A stretch of DNA of 64,000 nucleotides from Flavobacteriaceae bacterium UBA3591 (GCA_002375695.1 DFMO01000008.1:248001-312000), one strand, 5' to 3'; positions 34,168 to 43,444 are shown, counted from the first letter of the stretch. The notes: generated by a model not told the origin, from the letters alone. A program made the numbers and translations.

Positions 34168-35508
34168 ATGCGCATTGAAAAAGAATTAGCAAAAGCTTTT
34201 TTAGTAGGGATAGTAGTTTTTATTGTTCTTAGTGTAATACAGTACATTAATGGTGTTACCATAAATAGCTTTAAGCATTTATTTGTGCTTTTTTTATACA
34301 ATCAATTGTACGCTGTAATACTCTACATGGCCAATGCGTATTATTTTGGTTATTTGCTTAAAAAATTCCCGAATAAAGTTTTTAAACCTAAAAATCTATT
34401 AAAAGGTATTTTAGGTGGGATTATAATAACGCTTGTAGCAATTTTCATAATCAGGATTATTACGCAAGTAATTATTGGCGGCGATTCGTTTTTCGATTTT
34501 GTAGCTTCAGAAAAAGTAGGGTACTATTATATATCGTTTATTATTTCGGTAGTAGTAACAATTGTTTTTTACACATATTTCTACTATAAAAATAAACAGC
34601 AATCTATTGTAAAAGCCCAAAAGCTTATTGCCGGAACAGCTTCGGCCAAGTTTGATGCCTTAAAAAATCAATTAGATCCGCATTTCTTATTTAATAGTTT
34701 AAATGTACTAACAAGTTTAATTGAAGAAAATCCACAAGCTGCCACGCGGTTTACAACATCGCTTTCAAAAGTTTATAGATATGTTTTGGAGCAAAAAAAC
34801 AAAGAACTTGTAACCTTACAAGAAGAATTAAATTTTGCCAAATTATACATGTCATTACTCGAGGTGCGGTTTGAAGATAGTATTGTTTTTACAGCGCCAG
34901 AAACTTTGGAAAATCCAGAGGCAAAGGTGGTTCCGCTATCGTTGCAACTTGTTTTGGAAAACGCAGTAAAACACAATCGCGTTACACCTTCAAAAAAGTT
35001 GTATGTAGAAATTGCTATTCGCAATGGCAATTTGGTAGTAATAAACAACAGCCAGCCAAAACAAATTATTAAAAAAAGTACAGGGATAGGACTTAAAAAT
35101 ATTCGCGATCGGTATGCCTTGCTTACAGACCAACCTGTAGTTGTAAATAAAACCGCAAAAGAGTTTAGTATTGAAATTCCTATCTTAGAAGAAAGCACTA
35201 AAATTATGAATACATCGCAAACATATATTTCAGAAAAAAAGTATAAACGAGCCAAAGAGCGGGTTGAAAAATTAAAAGGTTTTTATTTACACTTGGCCAT
35301 TTACCTATTGTTTGTACCCGTATTTATTTATTTAAATCACATTTCACGAGCAGGGTTTCCGTGGGCAATATTTCCTATAGCAGGTTGGGGGATGGGCGTG
35401 GTTGGCCATGCGGCCGAAACCTTCAACTACAATCCATTTTTCGGAAAAGATTGGGAGCAACGTAAAATTCAAGAATTGATGGAAAAAGAAGACGCTAATA
35501 GCGATTAA
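34168..35508 (+). CDS. LytS-type sensor histidine kinase with C-terminal 2TM domain
   Basis: 446-residue membrane protein: four N-terminal helices (about 10-135), a His_kinase domain with phospho-acceptor H172 in LDPHFLFNSLN, a HATPase region (LQLVLENAVKHN, STGIGLKNIRDRY) and, unusually, an added C-terminal 2TM domain (about 350-446: YKRAKERVEKLKGFYLHLAIY, PWAIFPIAGWGMGVVGHAAETF, FFGKDWEQRKI). The next two genes encode free copies of the same 2TM domain and the fourth encodes the LytTR response regulator, so they form one signalling unit. Confidence 0.9.
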   Translation: MRIEKELAKAFLVGIVVFIVLSVIQYINGVTINSFKHLFVLFLYNQLYAVILYMANAYYFGYLLKKFPNKVFKPKNLLKGILGGIIITLVAIFIIRIITQVIIGGDSFFDFVASEKVGYYYISFIISVVVTIVFYTYFYYKNKQQSIVKAQKLIAGTASAKFDALKNQLDPHFLFNSLNVLTSLIEENPQAATRFTTSLSKVYRYVLEQKNKELVTLQEELNFAKLYMSLLEVRFEDSIVFTAPETLENPEAKVVPLSLQLVLENAVKHNRVTPSKKLYVEIAIRNGNLVVINNSQPKQIIKKSTGIGLKNIRDRYALLTDQPVVVNKTAKEFSIEIPILEESTKIMNTSQTYISEKKYKRAKERVEKLKGFYLHLAIYLLFVPVFIYLNHISRAGFPWAIFPIAGWGMGVVGHAAETFNYNPFFGKDWEQRKIQELMEKEDANSD

Positions 35509-35557
35509 TATTTCAGCAAATACATAGATAAAACACACTCTCTTAAGACATAAAGCA

Positions 35558-35860
35558 ATGGAAAATAAACCAGATAATTACGAATCTAAATATCACAGAG
35601 CAAAAAAACGGGTGGCAGATATTAAACAATTTTACACCAGTTTAATGATGTACGTAATATTTATTGCCTTTTTGGCCGGACTAAATTATTACGTAAATGA
35701 GCTGCGCAATCCGTGGTTTTTATGGGCTGCGTTTGGATGGGGAATTGGTATCTTTTTTCAAGCGGCAAAAGCCTTTAGATGGACCAATATTTTAGGTAAA
35801 AATTGGGCCGATAGAAAAATTAAACAATTTATGGAGGAAGAAGAGGAAAAAAACAGTTAA
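35558..35860 (+). CDS. 2TM domain protein
   Basis: 100 residues made entirely of the 2TM domain: YHRAKKRVADIKQFYTSL, two hydrophobic helices with PWFLWAAFGWGIGIFFQAAKAF between and after, then GKNWADRKIKQFMEEEE. It closely parallels the C-terminus of the preceding kinase, suggesting duplication. It is likely an inner-membrane helical hairpin with both ends in the cytoplasm. Its role is unknown; a regulatory partner of the kinase is plausible. Confidence 0.87.
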   Translation: MENKPDNYESKYHRAKKRVADIKQFYTSLMMYVIFIAFLAGLNYYVNELRNPWFLWAAFGWGIGIFFQAAKAFRWTNILGKNWADRKIKQFMEEEEEKNS

Positions 35861-35873
35861 AATAAGTACTACT

Positions 35874-36182
35874 ATGGAATCTGAAAAAAGTTTAGCCTAT
35901 TTAAGAGCCAAAAGAAAGGTCGAGTATTTAGTGAGTTTTTACAGTCATATTTTGGTTTATGTGGTTATAAATACCTTAATTATTCTCGTTTCGGCAAATG
36001 TTTTTAATTCTGAAGAAATAAACTTTTCAAAATGGAGCAATTACATTACCGCAGCATTTTGGGGCATAGGGCTACTGTGCCATGCGCTTTATGTTTTATA
36101 CATAATGAAATTTGAAAATAATTTTCTCAGAAAGTGGGAAGAAAAGAAAATAAAAGAGTTTTTGGACGAAGACCAAACTTAG
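35874..36182 (+). CDS. 2TM domain protein, second copy
   Basis: 102 residues, 13 bp after the previous 2TM gene. The 2TM layout is kept (YLRAKRKVEYLVSFYSHILVYVVINT, KWSNYITAAFWGIGLLCHALYVLY, RKWEEKKIKEFLDED) but it is more diverged, with Asn/Phe-rich residues replacing the conserved PW motif. It completes a run of three 2TM domains. The response regulator gene follows after 47 bp. Confidence 0.85.
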   Translation: MESEKSLAYLRAKRKVEYLVSFYSHILVYVVINTLIILVSANVFNSEEINFSKWSNYITAAFWGIGLLCHALYVLYIMKFENNFLRKWEEKKIKEFLDEDQT

Positions 36183-36229
36183 GAGATTTTTAAATTTGAA
36201 ATTTTAAAAACTAACAAACCATCAACCCA

Positions 36230-36985
36230 ATGAATGTAATAATTATCGAAGACGAAAAACCTTCGGCGCGCCACCTGCAACGTATGTTAAAAAAATACGA
36301 TGTTGAGGTAAACACAATGCTACACAGTGTTGAAGAAGCAATTGAATGGTTTTTAAACAATCCACATCCCGATTTAATTTTTCTCGATATACAATTAAGC
36401 GACGGTTTGTCTTTCGAAATTTTTGACGCAATACAAATAAAAAGTGCTATTATTTTTACTACGGCATTTGACGAATATGCACTACAAGCTTTTAAATTAA
36501 ATAGTATTGATTATTTGCTAAAACCAATTGACGAAGACGAATTAAAACTGGCGGTAAAGAAATATCAAAACTTTAAACCAACTTACGAAAACATTCAACT
36601 AAACTTCGACGATATTAAAAAGTTGTTGGTAAACCCCGTAGAACGCGAATATAAAAAGCGGTTTACCACTAAAATAGGGCAACATATTAAAATGATTTCG
36701 GTAGATGAAATAGAATGCTTTTTTTCTGAAAATAAAGGAACCTATGCGCATACAACCGATGGTCGAAATTACCTTATTGAAAGTACTTTGGAACAATTGG
36801 AAAGCGAATTATCGCCCGAATTATTTTTTAGAATAAGCAGAAAATTTTATATCAATATAGATGCTATAAAAGACATCATTGCTTACACCAATTCGCGATT
36901 ACAACTTAAATTAAAATCGTATTCTGAACAGGATGTAATTGTTGCTCGCGAACGCGTAAAAGATTTTAAACTGTGGTTGGAATAA
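36230..36985 (+). CDS. LytTR-family response regulator
   Basis: 251 residues: receiver domain with phospho-acceptor D53 (LIFLDIQLSDG), the T in FTTAFDEYA and K in YLLKPID; then a LytTR DNA-binding domain from about 145 (KKRFTTKIGQHIKMISVDEI, SKNKGTY-like loop, FFRISRKFYINIDAI). It would bind paired direct repeats; candidate sites lie before the TonB receptor and before its own operon. Its stop is one base away from the stop of the convergent LETM1-related gene. Confidence 0.93.
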   Translation: MNVIIIEDEKPSARHLQRMLKKYDVEVNTMLHSVEEAIEWFLNNPHPDLIFLDIQLSDGLSFEIFDAIQIKSAIIFTTAFDEYALQAFKLNSIDYLLKPIDEDELKLAVKKYQNFKPTYENIQLNFDDIKKLLVNPVEREYKKRFTTKIGQHIKMISVDEIECFFSENKGTYAHTTDGRNYLIESTLEQLESELSPELFFRISRKFYINIDAIKDIIAYTNSRLQLKLKSYSEQDVIVARERVKDFKLWLE

Positions 36986-36986
36986 A

Positions 36987-38204
36987 TTAGTTTTTCTTAG
37001 AATCTATTCTATTATCTTGAAACGCAGACGGCAATAATTTTGGAATAAATTTTACCAATAGCGGCAAGAGTACCGTACCGCCCGGCAATAGAAAAATGGT
37101 TAACGAAGGGATGGTTTTGCAAATATCTAACAATTGTTCTTTAACTTTTGCCTTTTCTTGCGTAGATAAATCTCTAAGCGTAGACTGGCCTAATAATAAA
37201 ACCAATTCGCCACTCTCTTCAAGCTCGCGAGCCAACCTATCTTTATTTCTAATTATTAGCAGTTTTACTGTAGCAGCAGATTGTTTGTAAAACTGCCGTA
37301 CAGGATGTGAATATTCAAAAATTAGAATTTTTTCGGTGTAGTTTTCTGAAAAATTCTGTAGTGCCAATAAGCTTTTCTGTAACTCCTCGTCACTAAAATT
37401 AAGGGTTACTAACAATTGCTGCAAAAACTGATGTTCAAACCTGTCAATTTGTAAATCTTCCCACACCGTTAAACAACACAAATCGAGTAAAAAGTATTTT
37501 TCCAAAGACTCATCAACTTTATCTAAATAGTTTAAACTCTCTAAAAAAGTTGCCGCGCCGCTTTCGGTTCCATCAACTATATAGTGAGACGATGTTTCAA
37601 AAAGTGAAATTAAAAGTGCATCGTATTTTGTCTTGTTGTGTTTAGATTTTAGGGTGTAAAAACAGGCTGTTAATGCCGCATTTTCAAGATTTTTATAATA
37701 TGTTTTGGTAGCATTGGGGTGCGAAAGCCAATAACTATATGCCAAAACATCGAGAAATAATAGTGAATGTGTTAAAAGCGAAACCGTATTTTTCTTTAAC
37801 ACCGTATTTGAATCTTGCAACCTAGTAGACAAAATATCTTCCAAAATATTTGCCGGTTGCGGCGAGATGGAAAATTTGTTTAAAAAACTAGTTTTCTTTT
37901 TTTCAAGATGAGTATAGAATGCGGTAATGCTTTCTATTGCTTTTTCATTACTCGCATTTTCAAACTTTTCAAAAAAATGATAGAGTAATGCGTGAAAAAG
38001 GTTTATTTTAGTTAATTCCTGCTTTGTAAGTTTTAAATTGCTAAGGGCTTTTTTAGGTAAGGCTGACGCAGATGCTCCATAGATAAACCCTGTTTCTTTT
38101 AAGGCTTTGTAAAAAGCATATTTGTCTTTATAAGGTGCAATTAGGTCGCTCTTATTAAAAAGATCTAAAAATTTTAAAATCCAATCAGATGCAGATGGGT
38201 TCAT
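36987..38204 (-). CDS. LETM1-related biofilm-associated protein
   Basis: 405 residues, largely helical and mostly soluble. The C-terminal part (STQEKAKVKEQLLDICKTIP, SLTIFLLPGGTVLLPLLVKF, IPKLLPSAF) is the LETM1-like helix with one hydrophobic segment, matching the flavobacterial family annotated as LETM1-related biofilm-associated protein. The long N-terminal region has a TerB-like feel. Mitochondrial LETM1 handles cation exchange; whether this protein does is unknown. It is a single-gene unit. Confidence 0.82.
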   Translation of the reverse strand: MNPSASDWILKFLDLFNKSDLIAPYKDKYAFYKALKETGFIYGASASALPKKALSNLKLTKQELTKINLFHALLYHFFEKFENASNEKAIESITAFYTHLEKKKTSFLNKFSISPQPANILEDILSTRLQDSNTVLKKNTVSLLTHSLLFLDVLAYSYWLSHPNATKTYYKNLENAALTACFYTLKSKHNKTKYDALLISLFETSSHYIVDGTESGAATFLESLNYLDKVDESLEKYFLLDLCCLTVWEDLQIDRFEHQFLQQLLVTLNFSDEELQKSLLALQNFSENYTEKILIFEYSHPVRQFYKQSAATVKLLIIRNKDRLARELEESGELVLLLGQSTLRDLSTQEKAKVKEQLLDICKTIPSLTIFLLPGGTVLLPLLVKFIPKLLPSAFQDNRIDSKKN

Positions 38205-38327
38205 CTTTTTAATTATTGACTATTTTAAAAGCTTCAAAATTACTATTTTTCGACATAATAAAGGAGATTGCCCAATTTCAGCATAAAATTTAAATAAATA
38301 AAACTATATAAATTAATTAAATATAAA

Positions 38328-39014
38328 ATGAAAAAATCAAAACTTATAGGCGTATTTGGAGGGGTAGGATTAGCTGCACTTTCGTTTCTATTTATTTCTG
38401 CAGACCATTTGGACGCCCCGTCTATTTCGGGGACAACAGCAGATATTGCAGACTTTTTTGCCTTTCAAGGTGAAAACCAAGACAATTTTGTTTTTGTCGC
38501 TAATATTCAAGGATTATTGCCGCCTGGACAGCCCACAACCCAAGCCGAATTTGACGAATCTGTTTTACTCGAATTTAATATAGATACCAACAACGACTTA
38601 AAAGAAGATTTGGTAATTCAGGCTATTAAACGCGGTGATTCTATGTATTTTTTTGGGCCGTCGGCCCCAGCTATGCAAGGCTTAGAAAGCACGATTGTTA
38701 CTTCCACCCGAAGAAGTGTAAAAATTTCGACTAAAGATGATATTCAAATAACCGAAGAAGACGGGATGAAGTTTTTTGCCGGTCCGCGTGAAGATCCGTT
38801 CTTTTTTGATTTAAATAAGTATAACGAAATTATCGATGGAACGGCAACTGCTTTTGATGACCCAGGTACCGATACATTTGCCGAAACAAATCTTTTAAGC
38901 GTGGTGGTGGAATTTCCAAAATCTATGTTGCCTTCGGGTACAACAGGCGTAAATCCATTTGCGCCATCAACCCCAATGTACAATGTTTGGGTTGAAGCGA
39001 AAAGAAAACAATAA
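38328..39014 (+). CDS. DUF4331 protein, N-terminal-half type
   Basis: 228 residues: an N-terminal signal or anchor (LIGVFGGVGLAALSFLFISA) followed by the DUF4331 hallmark SADHLDAPSISGTTADIADFF. It ends after LLSVVVEFPKSMLPSG, about where the first half of a full-length DUF4331 protein (usually above 400 residues) ends. The next gene, 26 bp downstream, looks like the second half. DUF4331 proteins are exported and of unknown function. Confidence 0.8.
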   Translation: MKKSKLIGVFGGVGLAALSFLFISADHLDAPSISGTTADIADFFAFQGENQDNFVFVANIQGLLPPGQPTTQAEFDESVLLEFNIDTNNDLKEDLVIQAIKRGDSMYFFGPSAPAMQGLESTIVTSTRRSVKISTKDDIQITEEDGMKFFAGPREDPFFFDLNKYNEIIDGTATAFDDPGTDTFAETNLLSVVVEFPKSMLPSGTTGVNPFAPSTPMYNVWVEAKRKQ

Positions 39015-39040
39015 ATATTGATAACCAAAAAAAATATAAA

Positions 39041-39667
39041 ATGAAATTATATAAATTAAAGACACTTTTTGCAGTTGTTCTTACCGCTCTTTTGTTTGTA
39101 CAATGTGAGAATGATGACGACAATGTAATTACGCAAATTACCTGTTCAGACGGAATTATGAATGGAGAGGAGACCGATGTAGATTGTGGCGGACCAGATT
39201 GCGAGCCTTGTGGCGAAACTTTAGATTTTAGTGGTACCTACGTGCAAGAAGACCAAATGGGGCGACCAGGAATAAATATTATTTTTGGTACAGAAGGATT
39301 TAAAGATGCTTATAATGTTACGGTTCCTTCTGAAATGCAAGCTGCTTTTCAAGATAAATTTGAGGAAAAACTCTTAACTGTAAATCCAGCATATACTACA
39401 AATATATTAGGGCTCGATGCCGAAGAATATACAACACTGCTCTCTAAAGACGTTTTGTGGTTGGCTCAAACAGGAGCCACAACGTATAGCAACGGGACTG
39501 AAATTTTAACCGGAAGAGCCTTAACCGATGATGTTGCCGATGCCTCGCTTTTGTGGATTTTTGGTGGAGCAGATGGCTTAGAAAATCCTGAATTAACAAA
39601 CGATGGAGTGCCTGCAAACGATGCTACATTTTCAACGAGCTTTCCATATTTGGCCGAACCGTTTTAA
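39041..39667 (+). CDS. lipoprotein resembling the C-terminal half of DUF4331
   Basis: 208 residues: lipoprotein signal (VVLTALLFVQC, Cys22), an acidic stretch, then a cysteine-rich tag (CSDGIMNGEETDVDCGGPDC) found at the N-terminus of many Bacteroidetes surface proteins. The remainder (MGRPGINIIFG, FKDAYN, LTGRALTDDVADASL, NDATFSTSFPYLAEPF) corresponds to the pattern of the C-terminal DUF4331 half. It probably acts together with the preceding protein. A terminator follows. Confidence 0.75.
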   Translation: MKLYKLKTLFAVVLTALLFVQCENDDDNVITQITCSDGIMNGEETDVDCGGPDCEPCGETLDFSGTYVQEDQMGRPGINIIFGTEGFKDAYNVTVPSEMQAAFQDKFEEKLLTVNPAYTTNILGLDAEEYTTLLSKDVLWLAQTGATTYSNGTEILTGRALTDDVADASLLWIFGGADGLENPELTNDGVPANDATFSTSFPYLAEPF

Positions 39668-39689
39668 AATATTTTAAAAATAATTGTTG

Positions 39690-39722
39690 AAAAAAGAGAA
39701 TCTGTTTAGGTTCTCTTTTTTT
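39690..39722 (+). terminator. terminator of the DUF4331 pair
   Basis: Stem AAAAAAGAGAA / TTCTCTTTTTT around a ten-base loop TCTGTTTAGG, ending in a T run. Confidence 0.8.
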
Positions 39723-39920
39723 ATACCTCAATAATACTTTTAACTATAAAACAATCAATAAATGGGTTAATATTAAGCGGTTTGAAATATTCGGTTTTAA
39801 TAATTATAGGTGTTAAATTTTACGGAATTGCTATTAAATATCTTTAAAAAAATTAATTTTCTTTAAGTTTACAAGATAAAACCATCATAAAATTTTTATT
39901 AATTTAAATATATCCAACTA

Positions 39921-42900
39921 ATGAAGAAAATTACCTGGAACATATTCTTGGCAATGCTTTTCGTTTTTGCGAGCAATGTAGTTGCTCAAAATTACAATCA
40001 AGCAATTAACCAACAATTAAACAAATCTTTAGAACAAAAAGATTTATTGCCGCAAGATGTACAGTGGCAAGTAACGAGTGAAAGCCATAGTAAAACCAGC
40101 GGCATTCAGCACGTATATTTTAGACAATTATTTAACGGAATTGAAATTTATGGAACAGAATCGAGTATTCATATTGCGAATAATGGAAAAATTGTTTCTG
40201 AAAACAATAAATTTATTAAAAACATTTCGGAAAAATTATCTGGTTCCACAACCCCCTCTTTAACGGCAATTCAGGCTGTACAATCTGCTGCTGCAAAACT
40301 TAATTATTCAATTTCTGAATCTCTTTCGGTACTCAATTCTGAAAAAGGGCGGGAACAAAAAACCTTATTAAGCGATGGTGGAATTTCATTAAGCCCAATT
40401 CCGGCTAAATTAATGTATACCCTTACCGAAGAGAATCAACTGGTTTTAACTTGGAATATTTCTATTGAAGAAAAAACGGGACAAGATTGGTGGAGTTTAA
40501 GAGTAGATGCCAGTACGGGAGCTATTGTAAATAGAGCCAATTGGATGGTAAGCTGTGCCATACATCACGACCATAGCAACGACGTTCAAGAGATCAATTT
40601 TAACGCCAATCTTTTTGATATTCCAAATTATAAAGCCGAAGCCGAATCTGCAGCAGCTTGCACAGAATGTTACGAGGTTTTTGCTTTGCCTTTAGAAAGT
40701 CCTTATTACGGCGCTCGTACTATTGAAGTACAACCGGCAAACCCTGTAGCTTCTCCTTTTGGATGGCATGATACAGATGGGGTGCCTGGAGCAGAGTATA
40801 CCACAACGCGCGGAAATAATGTAAATGCTTACGAAGATGGAAACAACCCAGGTTATCAACCCGATGCCGGTTCCAATTTAGAATTTACTGGTTATCCATT
40901 TTCTGAAATTTATACAAATGCAAACCAGTACGAAGATGCTGCAATTACCAACTTATTTTATATGAATAATGTATTTCACGATATCATGTACCAATATGGT
41001 TTTGATGAAATAAGCGGAAACTTTCAAGAAAACAATTACGGAAATGGTGGATTAGGAAACGACTCTGTAGATGCCGAAGCGCAAGACGGTTCGGGTACCT
41101 GTAATGCCAATTTTGGAACTCCACCCGACGGAAGTAACCCAAGAATGCAAATGTACATTTGTGGCGATAAAGATGGTGATTTTGATAATCTAGTAATATT
41201 ACATGAGTACGGACACGGAGTTTCTAATAGGCTAACCGGTGGTCCGGGAGCTTCGGGATGTCTACAAAATTCTGAGCAAATGGGCGAAGGATGGAGTGAT
41301 TTCTTTGGTGTACTTTTAACTATGCAACCCGGCGATGTAGGTCCCGATGCTAGAGCAGTAGGAACATATTTATTTGGTCAAGGCCAAGGTGGTAGCGGTA
41401 TTCGTGACTACCCGTATAGTACAGATATGACGGTTAACCCGCAAACGTATGATTATATTAAAACAGCTGCTGTTCCTCACGGTGTTGGTTCGGTTTGGGC
41501 TCAAATGCTTTGGGAAGTTACTTGGGCTTTAATAGATGAACACGGTTATGACCCAAATGTTTACAATTTTACCGGTGATGTAAATTTAGATGCCGGAAAC
41601 ATTCAAGCTTTAGCTTTAGTTACCGAAGGGATGAAACTACAACCTTGTAGCCCTGGCTTTATTGATGGCCGTGACGCCATAATGGCGGCCGATCAAGCTA
41701 TTTATGGTGGTGCAAACATTTGTATACTATGGGATGCTTTTGCTAAAAGAGGATTGGGTTACAGCGCTAGTCAAGGGTCTTCTTCTAGTAGAAGCGATGG
41801 CACCGAAGCTTTTGATACGCCTTCGCAAACCGCTACTTTATCAATCCTTGAAGAAGTTTGCTTTTCTTCACCAGTTTTAACCGATTTAGGTGGTGGAGCT
41901 CCTGTTGGAGGTGTATATAGCGGACCGGGTGTAACCGATAATGGTGATGGACTTACCTTTAATTTCGACCCAGCTGTTGCTGGAGTAGGTACCCATACGG
42001 TTACTTATAATGTACCTGCTGGACCTTGCTCTGTAGCCTCAAGCGCCACCGATACAATTGAAGTTCTAGCTGTACCTAATGGACCTACTACCACAGGAGT
42101 TACAGATTTTTGCGTAGGAGATTCAGTAACTGTTACTGCTACTCTTAATGATCCAAATAATGTAATTAGATGGTATGATGCCCCTACAGGAGGAAACTTT
42201 TTGTTTGAAGGTACTTCGTACACCTTTACTCCTACTAGTAGTGTGAATGTTTATGCGCAAGAAAGTGCGCCAGGTCCGTTATCGCAACTCGTTATTTCTG
42301 AAATCAATTTAGAAACACCCGATAGGTTTGAAATTCAAAATGTAGGGATAGCCAAAGATTACACTGGGTATAGAGTGGCATTAAGCGATACGCCATATGC
42401 TAATATTAACTCTGTAAATAGTATAGTAGCCACCTTAGGAAATATGGGGCCCGATTCGGTAATGGATTGGAATGATTCTGGTGGAGCAGGATACTGGGGT
42501 AATAATATTTTTTGGGATAATTTAGGTACAGGATGGATTTTAATAATTGATCCAAATGGAGACGTGGTAGATTCAGTATTTTGGAATTTTACCGCCGCCG
42601 AAATAGCAAATTTCAATGTTAATATTGCAGGATTTAATATCACAGCGTCCGATTTAGATTGGACTGGGGATGGAGCTGATTTGAGTGCTGATTGTTCCTC
42701 AGGATCCTTTAGACGCGTTGGCGATACAGATACTGCAGCCGATTGGAGTGGTACTTGTGAACCAGAAGATTTTGGAACCCCCAACAGCGATATCAATTTA
42801 GGTACGCCTGGTTGTCCTGGCGAACGCACTGTGGCCGAGGTTACAATAGATTCTCAAAACCCGGTAATTATTTGCCCTTCAGATATAGTTGTTGAGGTTG

Positions 42901-43364
42901 TTGAAGGCGAACAATACACAATCCCAGATTATACTGGAGATGCTACAGTTACAGATAATTGTCCTAATCCTACGGTTACTCAGTTGCCAGCGCCAGGCAC
43001 CATGGTAGGACCCGGAGACACAACAATTACCTTAACTGCAACCGATAGCGCCGGAAATGAAGCCGTTTGTACTTTTGTGTTAACGGTAGACGAGGTGTTA
43101 GGTTTAGGAGAAAGCGAATTATATAAAAATCTTTTATTGTATCCTAATCCTACATCTGGATCGCTTACGTTGCTTAATAAAACAACTACACAGCTAACTA
43201 ATGCTATTATTACTGATGTAAAAGGTAGAGTTATAAAAACTATAGATTTATCACAATCAGAAATAGAAACTAATTTTTCTATAGATAGTTTTGCTCCTGG
43301 GATGTATTTCGTAAAAATTAATAGCGAAAGCAACAGTGTGGTGAAACGTATTGTAAAACAATAA
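39921..43364 (+). CDS. secreted M36 (fungalysin) metallopeptidase with T9SS sorting domain
   Basis: 1147 residues. Signal peptide (1-22), FTP/PepSY-type propeptide (about 30-205: QHVYFRQLFNGIEIYGTE), M36 catalytic domain with zinc motif HEYGH (428-432) and downstream glutamate in GEGWSDFF (near 456), then Ig-like segments, a lamin-tail-like stretch (LVISEINLETPDRFEIQN), a HYR-like domain near 975-1055 (DNCPNPTVTQLPAPGTMVG), and a C-terminal type A sorting domain (LLLYPNPTSG to VVKRIVKQ). It would be exported by Sec, carried over the outer membrane by the type IX system and degrade external protein. It is monocistronic with a terminator. Confidence 0.95.
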   Translation: MKKITWNIFLAMLFVFASNVVAQNYNQAINQQLNKSLEQKDLLPQDVQWQVTSESHSKTSGIQHVYFRQLFNGIEIYGTESSIHIANNGKIVSENNKFIKNISEKLSGSTTPSLTAIQAVQSAAAKLNYSISESLSVLNSEKGREQKTLLSDGGISLSPIPAKLMYTLTEENQLVLTWNISIEEKTGQDWWSLRVDASTGAIVNRANWMVSCAIHHDHSNDVQEINFNANLFDIPNYKAEAESAAACTECYEVFALPLESPYYGARTIEVQPANPVASPFGWHDTDGVPGAEYTTTRGNNVNAYEDGNNPGYQPDAGSNLEFTGYPFSEIYTNANQYEDAAITNLFYMNNVFHDIMYQYGFDEISGNFQENNYGNGGLGNDSVDAEAQDGSGTCNANFGTPPDGSNPRMQMYICGDKDGDFDNLVILHEYGHGVSNRLTGGPGASGCLQNSEQMGEGWSDFFGVLLTMQPGDVGPDARAVGTYLFGQGQGGSGIRDYPYSTDMTVNPQTYDYIKTAAVPHGVGSVWAQMLWEVTWALIDEHGYDPNVYNFTGDVNLDAGNIQALALVTEGMKLQPCSPGFIDGRDAIMAADQAIYGGANICILWDAFAKRGLGYSASQGSSSSRSDGTEAFDTPSQTATLSILEEVCFSSPVLTDLGGGAPVGGVYSGPGVTDNGDGLTFNFDPAVAGVGTHTVTYNVPAGPCSVASSATDTIEVLAVPNGPTTTGVTDFCVGDSVTVTATLNDPNNVIRWYDAPTGGNFLFEGTSYTFTPTSSVNVYAQESAPGPLSQLVISEINLETPDRFEIQNVGIAKDYTGYRVALSDTPYANINSVNSIVATLGNMGPDSVMDWNDSGGAGYWGNNIFWDNLGTGWILIIDPNGDVVDSVFWNFTAAEIANFNVNIAGFNITASDLDWTGDGADLSADCSSGSFRRVGDTDTAADWSGTCEPEDFGTPNSDINLGTPGCPGERTVAEVTIDSQNPVIICPSDIVVEVVEGEQYTIPDYTGDATVTDNCPNPTVTQLPAPGTMVGPGDTTITLTATDSAGNEAVCTFVLTVDEVLGLGESELYKNLLLYPNPTSGSLTLLNKTTTQLTNAIITDVKGRVIKTIDLSQSEIETNFSIDSFAPGMYFVKINSESNSVVKRIVKQ

Positions 43365-43382
43365 TAGATTAATTAATAACTT

Positions 43383-43419
43383 AAAAAACCCGCATTATTA
43401 ATAATAATGCGGGTTTTTT
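43383..43419 (+). terminator. terminator of the M36 peptidase gene
   Basis: Stem AACCCGCATTATT / AATAATGCGGGTT with a three-base loop, flanked by A and T runs. It can act in both directions. Confidence 0.92.
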
Positions 43420-43436
43420 CATACCTCTATTTTCTA

Positions 43437-43444
43437 TAACTTTG
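43437..43444 (+). promoter_or_regulatory. -7 element directly before the FMN reductase gene
   Basis: TAACTTTG matches TAnnTTTG and ends four bases before the ATG at 43449. Transcription would begin at or next to the start codon, giving a leaderless mRNA. No clear TTG lies 19 bp upstream. Confidence 0.5.

Noticed and set aside
34773..35255. Minus-strand ORF of 160 codons inside the histidine kinase gene
   Set aside because: The overlapping plus-strand frame has clear kinase motifs; the antisense frame is Ser/Phe-rich shadow coding.
39786..39795. Single AATATTCGGT resembling the LytTR repeat
   Set aside because: No second copy is present 21 bp away on either side, so it does not fit the paired-site pattern.
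42359..42829. Minus-strand ORF of 156 codons inside the M36 peptidase gene
   Set aside because: Antisense shadow, rich in Ser and Pro, with no start context or known motif.
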